From contig NZ_VFML01000001.1 in NCBI RefSeq assembly GCF_006715045.1, positions 5,113,501 through 5,177,500 on the forward strand: a stretch of DNA of 64,000 nucleotides. The letters run 5' to 3'. Below are positions 24,421 to 31,287 of the stretch, in pieces. How positions within the stretch are numbered: the stretch's first letter is position 1; every line of letters begins with the position of its first letter. Position numbers and translations under genes: made by a program. The DNA comes from Amycolatopsis cihanbeyliensis. GTDB taxonomy: Bacteria; Actinomycetota; Actinomycetes; Mycobacteriales; Pseudonocardiaceae. Under the pieces are notes generated by a model that was not told the DNA's origin, searched no databases, and saw nothing but the letters and a program-made list of their open reading frames with translations.

Positions 24421-24469
24421 ACCGGGCCCCGGGCCGCCGCCACTTTCCGGCGGCGGTCCGGGGCCCGGT
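24421..24469 (+). terminator. Strong 21-bp hairpin after the cysteine-rich gene
   Basis: The arms 24421-24441 and 24449-24469 pair over 21 bp with one G-U pair and a 7-nt loop (ACTTTCC). The stem is almost all G+C. No T tract follows, as is usual for actinobacterial terminators. It separates the peptide gene from the next gene at 24517. Confidence 0.8.
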
Positions 24470-24504
24470 CATGTCGGGCGGAGCCGCGTGCGCCGGTGGG
24501 CCGA

Positions 24505-24510
24505 TAGGGT
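24505..24510 (+). promoter_or_regulatory. -10 box of a probable leaderless promoter (SCO6745-type gene)
   Basis: TAGGGT is followed by six bases and then ATG 24517; no ribosome site is seen. Confidence 0.5.
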
Positions 24511-24516
24511 CGGGGT

Positions 24517-25386
24517 ATGGATCACCAAGAAGCCGCGCAGCTCGCCTACCGCTGCCACCGGGTGCTCGAGCCATTGCACTCGATGGTCTACTTCGCCCCG
24601 GAGGCCGAGGACCGGCTCACCGCGGCGGGCCTGCGCCCCGGCCGGATGTGCTACTTCGCCAGCCGTTCCGCCCCGATGGGCGCGGTCGGCCCCGGCACGG
24701 TGGCCGCGACCTTCTTCAACTTCAACCCGGTTCTGGTCGCCGAGCACATCCCGGAGGCGTGGAAGTTGGCCACCCCGGAGCAGGTGCTCGAGGCCAGGCT
24801 GGTGGCCGCCGACGCCGCGCTGCGCAGGCTGCTCGGTGCGGATGCGGACTCCGAGCAGGTGGCCGAGGCCGCCGACCTGGCGCGGCAGGCCGCCGAGCTG
24901 TGCATCCCGGAGGGGCGCCCGCTGTACGCCGCGCACGCCGACCTGGACTGGCCGAGCGAGCCGCACCTCGTGCTCTGGCACGCCGCCTCGCTGCTGCGCG
25001 AGTTCCGTGGGGACGGGCACATCGCCGCGCTGGTCGGCGCCGGGCTGAACGGGCTCACCGCACTGGTGACGCACACCGCGACCGGCAAGGGTTTCCTCGA
25101 GTCGGTCGCCAAGCGCCTGCGGGGCTGGTCCGACGACCAGTGGGCGGCCACCGTCGACTACCTGCGTGGCGAGGGCCTGCTGGACGCCGACGGGAACCTC
25201 ACCGAGCAGGGCAACCAGTTGCGCGAGCGGGTGGAGGCGGACACCAACGCCGCGGCCGCGGGCCCGTTCGCCACGCTCGGCGCGGAGAAGGCCGAGCGGC
25301 TGCGCGAGCTCGGCCGCTCGCTCAGCAGGCAGATCATCGCCGAGGGTGCCTACCCGCAGGAGGGCATCTTCGCCAACTCCCGCTAG
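24517..25386 (+). CDS. SCO6745/SalK-type family protein
   Basis: A 289-residue soluble protein of the family annotated as SCO6745 or SalK-like, recognisable by RCHRVLEPLHSMVYFAPEAEDRL at the start, YFASRSAPMGAVGPGTVAATFFNFNP, and the C-terminal winged-helix-like WAATVDYLRGEGLLDADGNLTEQG. Members are widespread in actinomycetes; function is not established. The gene has its own leaderless-type promoter. It is separated from the convergent P450 gene by copy B of the 77-bp repeat, which starts 6 bp after the stop codon. Confidence 0.8.
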   Translation: MDHQEAAQLAYRCHRVLEPLHSMVYFAPEAEDRLTAAGLRPGRMCYFASRSAPMGAVGPGTVAATFFNFNPVLVAEHIPEAWKLATPEQVLEARLVAADAALRRLLGADADSEQVAEAADLARQAAELCIPEGRPLYAAHADLDWPSEPHLVLWHAASLLREFRGDGHIAALVGAGLNGLTALVTHTATGKGFLESVAKRLRGWSDDQWAATVDYLRGEGLLDADGNLTEQGNQLRERVEADTNAAAAGPFATLGAEKAERLRELGRSLSRQIIAEGAYPQEGIFANSR

Positions 25387-25392
25387 CGGACC

Positions 25393-25469
25393 CTGAACGT
25401 GGCTTTCCGGACGTTCAACGTCGCGAACGGCACTTTTGGGTCGTCTGACGTCTCGAACGCCACGTTCAG
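25393..25469. repeat. 77-bp dispersed inverted-repeat element, copy B
   Basis: This copy has the same 11-bp terminal inverted repeats as 4462-4538 and the same length, but lies in the opposite orientation. It is again exactly between two convergent genes. The last half, around 25438-25455, holds all five differences. A short G-rich run follows before the P450 stop. Confidence 0.85.
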
Positions 25470-25488
25470 GGCTTTTGGGGGTCGGGGG

Positions 25489-26697
25489 TCACCAGCGCAC
25501 GGGTAGGCGGTGCACCCCGTAGATCACCATGTCCTCGCGCATGGGGACCTCCTCCGGCGGCACCGCGAGCCGCAACCCGGGAAACTCCTCGAGCAGGGCC
25601 GCGAAACCGGCGCGCATCTCGATCCTGGCCAGTTGCTGGCCGAGGCACTGGTGCACGCCGTGTCCGAAGGCGAGGTGCCCGGCGGCCGGCCTGGCCAGGT
25701 CGAGCCGGTCCGGCTCGTCGAACCGATCCGGGTCCCGGTTGGCCGTCGACAGGTGCAACAGCACCGTTTCGCCGCGGCGGAGCAGTACGCCGTCCAGCTC
25801 GACGTCCTCCAGCGGGGTGCGCTGCGTGCCGAGGTGGACGATCGTGAGGTACCGCAGCAGTTCCTCGACCGCGTTGTCCATCGCCCCCGGGTCCGCGCGC
25901 AGGGCCGCCAGCTGTGCGGGTTCGCGGAGCAGGGTGTACGTCCCGAGCGCGAGCATGTTCGCGGTGGTCTCGTGCCCGGCGACCAGCAACAGAAACCCCA
26001 CGCCCGCCAGCTCGGGATCGTCCAGCTCGCCCCCGGCCACCAGCCCGCTGAGCAGATCGTCGCCCGGTTCGGCCCGTTTGCGTTCGACCAGCTCGCCGAG
26101 GAAACCGAAGACCCTGCCCAGCGCGGCCATCGCGTCCTCGTACTCGGTGTCCAGGTTCAGCATCGTGGCCGCGTCCTGCTGGAAGCGGCCCCGATCGGCA
26201 TACGGCACGCCGAGCAACTCGCAGATCACCAGGGACGGGATGGGCAGCGCGAACTCCCGCACCAGGTCCGCGGGTGGCCCGGTGCGCCGCATCGCCGCGG
26301 CGTGCTCCCGCGCGATCTCCTCGATCCGCTGGGCGAGCTGGTTCATCCTGCGCACGGTGAACTGGCCGGTGAGCAGGCGGCGGTACCGGGTGTGTTCCGG
26401 CGGATCCTGGTGGACGAACATTCCCGGCGGCAGGTCGCCCGGCTTGGCCTCGGCCGGTATCCGCCTGCTGGCCACCGGCGGATGTTTCAGTTCCGCCTTC
26501 GCGCTGAACCGGGGGTCGGCCAGGATCGCCCTGGCATGCGCGTAGTCGGTCACCAGCCAACCCCGGTGCCCGTCCGGGTAGGTCATCCGGGAGATCGGCT
26601 GGTCGGTGCGCAACCGGCTGACCTCCTCGGGCGGGTCCAGTGGTCGCCGGCGGGCAGTGGAAAGGCCTTCCGCGGCGGGTGGGGCGGTCTCGGTCAT
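25489..26697 (-). CDS. Cytochrome P450 monooxygenase
   Basis: A 402-residue soluble bacterial P450 of the CYP105/107 type. The I-helix oxygen-binding motif is LLVAGHETTANML (AGHET), the K-helix ExxR is EELLRY with downstream R, and the heme loop is FGHGVHQCLGQQ with the iron-ligating Cys at residue 351. The start ATG has GGGGAGGAAAA upstream. No ferredoxin or reductase gene is adjacent, so redox partners must come from elsewhere. A 19-bp palindrome 64 bp upstream of the start is a likely operator. The substrate cannot be told from the sequence. Confidence 0.92.
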   Translation of the reverse strand: MTETAPPAAEGLSTARRRPLDPPEEVSRLRTDQPISRMTYPDGHRGWLVTDYAHARAILADPRFSAKAELKHPPVASRRIPAEAKPGDLPPGMFVHQDPPEHTRYRRLLTGQFTVRRMNQLAQRIEEIAREHAAAMRRTGPPADLVREFALPIPSLVICELLGVPYADRGRFQQDAATMLNLDTEYEDAMAALGRVFGFLGELVERKRAEPGDDLLSGLVAGGELDDPELAGVGFLLLVAGHETTANMLALGTYTLLREPAQLAALRADPGAMDNAVEELLRYLTIVHLGTQRTPLEDVELDGVLLRRGETVLLHLSTANRDPDRFDEPDRLDLARPAAGHLAFGHGVHQCLGQQLARIEMRAGFAALLEEFPGLRLAVPPEEVPMREDMVIYGVHRLPVRW

Positions 26698-26760
26698 CGG
26701 TTTTCCTCCCCTTGCCGGGTGCCAGTGGGCACGGTTGCCCCTCGAAGCTACACCTGATTC

Positions 26761-26779
26761 ACAACTTTGTGAAAGTTGT
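26761..26779. promoter_or_regulatory. 19-bp palindromic operator upstream of the P450 gene
   Basis: ACAACTTT-GTG-AAAGTTGT is a perfect inverted repeat with 8-bp arms. It lies 64 bp before the P450 start and is A+T rich in a G+C-rich context. The form is that of a TetR- or MarR-type site, but no such regulator is encoded next to it. Confidence 0.6.
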
Positions 26780-27239
26780 CATACGAGCGAACCTGCCAGG
26801 GGTAAAGGTGAGAGACGCTCGCGTTCTGCCGGGAATGTGGCCCTGTCGGGGTGACGATTACCGAAATTCCACCGGTCCGAGGACGTGATTACCGACAGTC
26901 GCGAAAAATGCGCGGAGTCCGAGTGATCGGTAACCGTGATCGCCTCTTCGGATGATCTCCGTCCCGGCTCTCCGGTCCCGCCCGACTCACACGACGGCAC
27001 CCGGTCTGCCACCCGAACGGGGCATGGTGCACTATGCACAGCGTCATCAGCGGGGCGATCCGTTGCACCCAGAGTGAGTTTGATCCGTGCTGCCGGGTGA
27101 GTTCAGCCGCACACTACGAAATCCGGGTGGCCAGGGTTAATACTTGACGGTCGGACAGCCATGATGGAGGGCGACGAGATTCAGTGAGACCGGCCGTTAT
27201 TCGCTTCGGACAAGCACGCCCTGTTCACCGGAACGCCCT
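26780..27239. other. Intergenic region without a recognised gene
   Basis: No open frame here has a convincing start or homology. The motif GATTACCGA occurs at 26856-26864 and 26887-26895, and its complement TCGGTAA at 26927-26933, so three similar boxes lie within 80 bp. A short palindrome GTGCA-cta-TGCAC is at 27027-27039. These may serve divergent regulation between the P450 gene and the secretion-like operon. Confidence 0.5.
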
Positions 27240-27268
27240 TTGACCACTACCCCTCGTAACGCCATGAT
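27240..27268 (+). promoter_or_regulatory. Promoter of the secretion-like operon
   Basis: TTGACC (27240-27245) and CATGAT (27263-27268) are separated by exactly 17 bp, a near-consensus housekeeping layout. The predicted transcript start, about 27275, falls at the first of three 18-bp repeats. Confidence 0.6.
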
Positions 27269-27272
27269 GTTG

Positions 27273-27326
27273 TGTGACAACGGCAAGTACTGTGACAAGT
27301 TCAAGTGCAGTGACAACTTGACGACC
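27273..27326 (+). repeat. Three tandem 18-bp repeats just after the promoter
   Basis: Units begin at 27273, 27291 and 27309, each with the core (T/A)GTGACAA. The first two agree at 14 of 18 positions. The third keeps the core only. They lie from the transcript start to 27 bp before the first gene, a position suited to an operator array for a repressor. Confidence 0.6.
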
Positions 27327-27352
27327 ACACTCCGCGCACCCGGGAGTATGCG

Positions 27353-27622
27353 ATGACGACCATGACGAGCCTCATGGAACTGGCCCAGGAGCAGCCACTG
27401 GACACGGGCGGTGTCCGCACGTGGATCCTGGACAACATCATCCCGCTGGTGCTGCTCGCCGTCGCGCTGCTGCTGCTGTGGTTGGGCGGCGGGAAGGGCG
27501 ACAACGCCGGTGTCATGCGGCGCCTTGCCGGTGTGGTGATCGCGCTGGCCATCGTGGGGTTGGCGGTGAGCGGACTCGGCGTGAACGTCGGTGAATGGCT
27601 CGCCAGTCTGTTCACGGGCTGA
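27353..27622 (+). CDS. Small two-helix membrane protein, first gene of secretion-like operon
   Basis: An 89-residue protein. After a short polar start it has two hydrophobic helices, residues 26-43 (NIIPLVLLAVALLLLWLGGG) and 58-78 (GVVIALAIVGLAVSGLGV), separated by a basic loop (MRR). This two-helix plan resembles pilin/VirB2 or TcpD-type small proteins that head conjugation operons, but sequence similarity cannot be judged by eye. ATG 27353 lies 27 bp after the 18-bp repeats. The gene is followed 12 bp later by the next membrane protein. Confidence 0.7.
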   Translation: MTTMTSLMELAQEQPLDTGGVRTWILDNIIPLVLLAVALLLLWLGGGKGDNAGVMRRLAGVVIALAIVGLAVSGLGVNVGEWLASLFTG

Positions 27623-27634
27623 GCTGGACTCGCC

Positions 27635-28126
27635 TTGCGGATTCGAACCGATGACGAGGTCTACCGGGTCGATGCGGTGTGGCTCGGCCCGCCGAAGGCC
27701 ACTTTCCCCTGGCGGGCCCGCTACGTGGCGTGGGGCGTCGGGATCCCGGTGTTCCTGGTGGTGCTGACGGTCGAGCGGCAGCTCGGCTTCGAGTTCGGGT
27801 TCTTCTCGACAGCCTGGGCTTTCATCGCCACTATCGCGATCACCAGGTTGATCACGGCGAAGATCAGTCACGAGCGCCCGCTCGGCGCCGTGCTGGCGAT
27901 GTGGGCCCGCGAGCTGAACACGCCGCGGGCACGCTCGAGCGGCGCCGGCGGCGCGGTCAGCGCCAGCAAGGTGCGGGTGCGTGCCGACCGGCCACGGCCG
28001 AGACATCATGGGCGCGGACATCAACATCATGGGCGCAGGGGGAGAAGCCAACCTTTCCGCGAGGGGGCCGGTAGTAACACAGCACGAGTACGCCGGGGCC
28101 GTACACGGCCCGCGGTGGGGAGGTAG
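27635..28126 (+). CDS. VirB3/TcpE-like membrane protein, 163 aa
   Basis: TTG 27635 begins a protein with two close membrane helices at about residues 33-48 and 55-75 (VAWGVGIPVFLVVLTV and STAWAFIATIAITRLI), flanked by charged segments. VirB3, PrgI and TcpE proteins share this size and topology and work next to VirB4 ATPases, which is the next gene here. The last 50 residues are Arg/His/Gly-rich low complexity. The stop TAG lies inside the ribosome site of the ATPase gene, which implies coupling. The assignment rests on topology and gene order. Confidence 0.65.
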   Translation: MRIRTDDEVYRVDAVWLGPPKATFPWRARYVAWGVGIPVFLVVLTVERQLGFEFGFFSTAWAFIATIAITRLITAKISHERPLGAVLAMWARELNTPRARSSGAGGAVSASKVRVRADRPRPRHHGRGHQHHGRRGRSQPFREGAGSNTARVRRGRTRPAVGR

Positions 28127-28129
28127 TCG

Positions 28130-31093
28130 TTGTTCGGTCGCGGCGGAAGGCGGCAGCAGAACCGGGAACAGGACCTGTCCCCGGGTTCCGGCGCTTGGCA
28201 GGCCGGGACGCCCCAGCTCCAGGCCAAGCAGGTACGCCAGTCCAAGCAGGTCAACCAGGGCAAGCAGACCAAGCAGCGGCGGCTTCCCGGTGAGCAGGCC
28301 GTGCCCACCTACACCCCCTCGATCGCCGCCCGCAGCATCGACGGCCACCTGCTGCGCACCGGCAACGAGGTCTACGCCTGGTACCGCCTCGCGCCGCAGC
28401 GCTGGTCCTTTCGTTCCGACTCCCAGCGCCGGGACCTGGTGGCCGCGATCGCCGGCCAGTACGCCGAACTGCAGGGCCGCTGGATGCACCTGCGGGTCAC
28501 CACCCGGCCCTATCCGATCCGGATGTGGGCCGAGGCGCACGTGCACAACGCCATAAGCCGCCCGCAGGACACCCCGGGCACCCTCTCCTTCGACGACTAC
28601 CTGATCGGCGAGCAGCAGCAGCTGATGGGCCGCTCCATGGCGGAGAAGGAGGTCTACCTCGGGGTGCAGGTGCAGACCCGCGGGGTGATGGACCGCGCGG
28701 TGGAGCGCGCGGCCCCGCTGCTGCGCAGGATCCTGCCCGAGGCGGTGGACGCCGAGCTCACCGCGCTGGACTCCGAGGTCGAGCACCTGGACCAGGTGAT
28801 CGGCTCGGCCGGGCTGGAGGGCCGTCCCGCGCTGGCCGAGGAGATGTCCTGGCTGATGCACCGGTCCTGCTCGCTCGGCCTGCCCGCGCCACGCAACCTG
28901 CCCGCGGTACCCGGGGCGGCCTGGGAACCGGAGGACCTCGCCAGCTTCACCGACGCCGCGGACCTGCACTGCGACCCCTACGCCCCGACCGTGACGGTGC
29001 GCGGGCGTACCGGGTCCAACGCCGGGTTGTCCCGGCAGGTCGCGGTGCTCACCGTCGGGCAGATGCACGGGCTGCAGATCCCGGAGGTCGACGACCCGTG
29101 GGTGCAGCACGCCGACCGGTTGCCCGCCGCGGTCGAGTGGTCGGCCCGGATCTACGTGCGCAAGCCGGAGGAGGTGGCCGGCGAGCTGCAACGGCAGATG
29201 AACAAGGTGCGCTCGCAGGTCAAGCACTACACCGACGAGCACGAGCTGGAGCCGCCGCAGTCACTGGCAAGGCAGGCGTCCAGGGTGCTGGAGATCGACG
29301 ACGAGATGACCTCCGGCTTCACCGCGCTGGCCACCAGGGTGCGGTCCTGGTGGCGGCTCGCGGTGTCCGGACCGACCGAGCGGGACGCGCTGCGCCTGGC
29401 CCAGCAGCTACTCGACCTGTACAAGCCGAAGATCGCCATCGAGCACCCCGAGGCGCAGTACGCGATGGCGCGGGAGTTCATCCCGGGTGAGCCGCTGGCC
29501 TCCGGCGCCTACATGCGGCGCGGTTCGGTGGTCTGGGCCGCCTCCTCGGTGCCGACGGCCACGGCCGAGGTGGGGGACCGGCGGGGCATCCTGCTCGGCG
29601 AGACCTGCACGGCGACCCGGCGCCCGGTGGCCTGGGACCCGTGGATGGCGCAGGAGATCCGGGACGGCTCCGGCCTCACCGCGATGGTGGCCGGCCTCGG
29701 TGGCGGCAAGTCCTTTCTCGGCGGCGGGATCGTCTACAAGACGCTGCGCGCCGGGGCGCACTGGACGATCCTGGACCCCTCCGGCCCGCTGGCCAGGCTG
29801 TGCGACCTGCCGGAGGTACGGCCGTATGCCCGGCCGATCAACCTGCTGAACGCCCAGCCGGGCATCCTCAACCCGTACCGGGTGGTCGCCGAGCCGCAGC
29901 TGGAGCACTTCCTGGACGAGGACGATCCGGAGCGGGCCTGGCGCAGGGAACGGGCGCTGGCCGGGGCCACCCGGCGTCGCCTGGTGCTCGACGTGCTGAC
30001 CGGCATCCTGCCCTACGAGGTGGCCAGGATGCCGCAGAGCCGGATCGTGTTGCTGCGCGCGGTCCGCACGGTCGGTGGCCGGTACGACGCCGATCCCGGG
30101 CAGGTCATCGACGCGCTGCGCCGCGACTCCAGCGAGCACCACGAGCACGCCGTGGTCGTGGCCGACTTCCTGGACGAGATGCGCGAGCGGATGTCGCTGC
30201 TCATCCCGGAGGCCGACGCCGACCCCTATGCCGAGACCCGCGACGACCGGATGACCGTGCTCACCATGGCCGGCCTGACCCTGCCCAAGGACGGGGTCAA
30301 CCGGGAGCACTGGACCGACGCCGAGGCGCTCGGCGTGGAGATGCTGAACCTCGCCGCCTGGCTCACCCAGCGCTCGGTGTACGAGAAGCCGAAGGACCTG
30401 CGCAAGGGTGTGTGGATCGACGAGGCGTTCTTCCTCTCCGAGGTGCCGACCGGCCGGGTGCTGATGAACCGGTTCGCCCGTGATTCCCGGAAGTGGAACG
30501 TCCGGGTGCTGCTGTCCTCGCAGATTCCGGCGGACTTCCTGCGGATCCAGGGCTTCGTCTCCCTGCTGGACTCGGTGTTCGTCGGCAGGCTGGACGACGA
30601 GGACGCGCAGTCCGACGCCCTGCGGCTGCTCAAGGTGCCGGTCGGTGTCGGCTACGAGCAGGTGGTCTCGGCGCTGGGCAGGCGGCCCGGTGCGCAGCGC
30701 GGGGTGCTGGAGCGCGACCGTGAGCCGCGCCAGTTCATCTTCGGCGACGGTGCCGGCGGGGTCGAGCGGATCCGGGTCGACTTCTCCGGGCCGCATCTCG
30801 AGCACCTGCGCGCGGCCATGGACACCACCCCCGGTTCGATCGACCCCCGGGTCACGGGCAGGACCCCGGAGCCACCCGAGCCACCCGGCCCGGACGGGGC
30901 GGAGGAGTCGCGGGCCGGTGCCCCGGCCCCGCCCGCGGAGGACGACCTGGAACCGGACCTGGAGCGGGCGGCCGAGCTGGAGGTCGGGCTCACCGAGGAG
31001 CAGGTGCTCGAGGAGACCGCGGCCGAGCCGCGCGCCGACGCGGACCGGCACGCGCGCGCCGGTAAGGGCGGCACGGGTCGGGACGCGGCATGA
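28130..31093 (+). CDS. VirB4/TraC-type secretion ATPase
   Basis: A 987-residue ATPase. TTG 28130 follows GGGGAGG. Residues 40-450 form the N-terminal VirB4 domain (VYAWYRLAPQRWSFRSDSQRRDLV). The RecA-like motor has Walker A GLGGGKSF near residue 523, Walker B VWIDEAFFL near 762, and the sensor stretch RKWNVRVLLSSQ near 788. VirB4 proteins power assembly and substrate transfer in type IV secretion systems at the inner membrane. The last 60 residues are acidic and proline-rich. Its stop codon overlaps the first ATG of a triplicated 66-bp unit (ATGA). I see no VirD4/TraB coupling ATPase nearby. Confidence 0.88.
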   Translation: MFGRGGRRQQNREQDLSPGSGAWQAGTPQLQAKQVRQSKQVNQGKQTKQRRLPGEQAVPTYTPSIAARSIDGHLLRTGNEVYAWYRLAPQRWSFRSDSQRRDLVAAIAGQYAELQGRWMHLRVTTRPYPIRMWAEAHVHNAISRPQDTPGTLSFDDYLIGEQQQLMGRSMAEKEVYLGVQVQTRGVMDRAVERAAPLLRRILPEAVDAELTALDSEVEHLDQVIGSAGLEGRPALAEEMSWLMHRSCSLGLPAPRNLPAVPGAAWEPEDLASFTDAADLHCDPYAPTVTVRGRTGSNAGLSRQVAVLTVGQMHGLQIPEVDDPWVQHADRLPAAVEWSARIYVRKPEEVAGELQRQMNKVRSQVKHYTDEHELEPPQSLARQASRVLEIDDEMTSGFTALATRVRSWWRLAVSGPTERDALRLAQQLLDLYKPKIAIEHPEAQYAMAREFIPGEPLASGAYMRRGSVVWAASSVPTATAEVGDRRGILLGETCTATRRPVAWDPWMAQEIRDGSGLTAMVAGLGGGKSFLGGGIVYKTLRAGAHWTILDPSGPLARLCDLPEVRPYARPINLLNAQPGILNPYRVVAEPQLEHFLDEDDPERAWRRERALAGATRRRLVLDVLTGILPYEVARMPQSRIVLLRAVRTVGGRYDADPGQVIDALRRDSSEHHEHAVVVADFLDEMRERMSLLIPEADADPYAETRDDRMTVLTMAGLTLPKDGVNREHWTDAEALGVEMLNLAAWLTQRSVYEKPKDLRKGVWIDEAFFLSEVPTGRVLMNRFARDSRKWNVRVLLSSQIPADFLRIQGFVSLLDSVFVGRLDDEDAQSDALRLLKVPVGVGYEQVVSALGRRPGAQRGVLERDREPRQFIFGDGAGGVERIRVDFSGPHLEHLRAAMDTTPGSIDPRVTGRTPEPPEPPGPDGAEESRAGAPAPPAEDDLEPDLERAAELEVGLTEEQVLEETAAEPRADADRHARAGKGGTGRDAA

Positions 31094-31287
31094 CACCCCC
31101 CGGTGTCGGGCCGCGGTGCTCAAGGCGGGCGCGGCAAGGTCGCGGAGGAGCCAGCATGACACCCCCCGGTGTCGGGCCGCGGTGCTCAAGGCGGGCGCGG
31201 CAAGGTCGCGGAGGAGCCAGCATGACACCCCCCGGTGTCGGGCCGCGGTGCCCAAGGCGGGCGCGGCAGAGTCGCGGAGGAGCCGGC
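31090..31287 (+). repeat. Triplicated 66-bp unit carrying ribosome site and ATG
   Basis: Units at 31090-31155, 31156-31221 and 31222-31287. The first two are identical; the third differs at four bases. Each has an ATG, a hairpin (GACACC-cccc-GGTGTC) and, at its end, GGAGGAGCC preceding the next ATG. As 66 is a multiple of three and the frame is open, there are four in-frame starts (31090, 31156, 31222, 31288), each with a ribosome site except the first. Confidence 0.9.

Noticed and set aside
26779..27039. 86-codon minus-strand frame in the large intergenic region
   Set aside because: No ribosome site, no homology and no codon-bias support; it covers the GATTACCGA boxes instead.
27273..27326. 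CRISPR-like short repeats
   Set aside because: Units are contiguous, degenerate and only three, with no spacers of constant length.
27197..29242. 681-codon minus-strand frame over the start of the secretion-like operon
   Set aside because: Antisense to the VirB4 gene and to the promoter and repeats. The translated sequence is low-complexity Gly/Arg/His.
31090..31287. CRISPR-like array
   Set aside because: The 66-bp units are contiguous without spacers and encode an open frame, so this is a tandem duplication.
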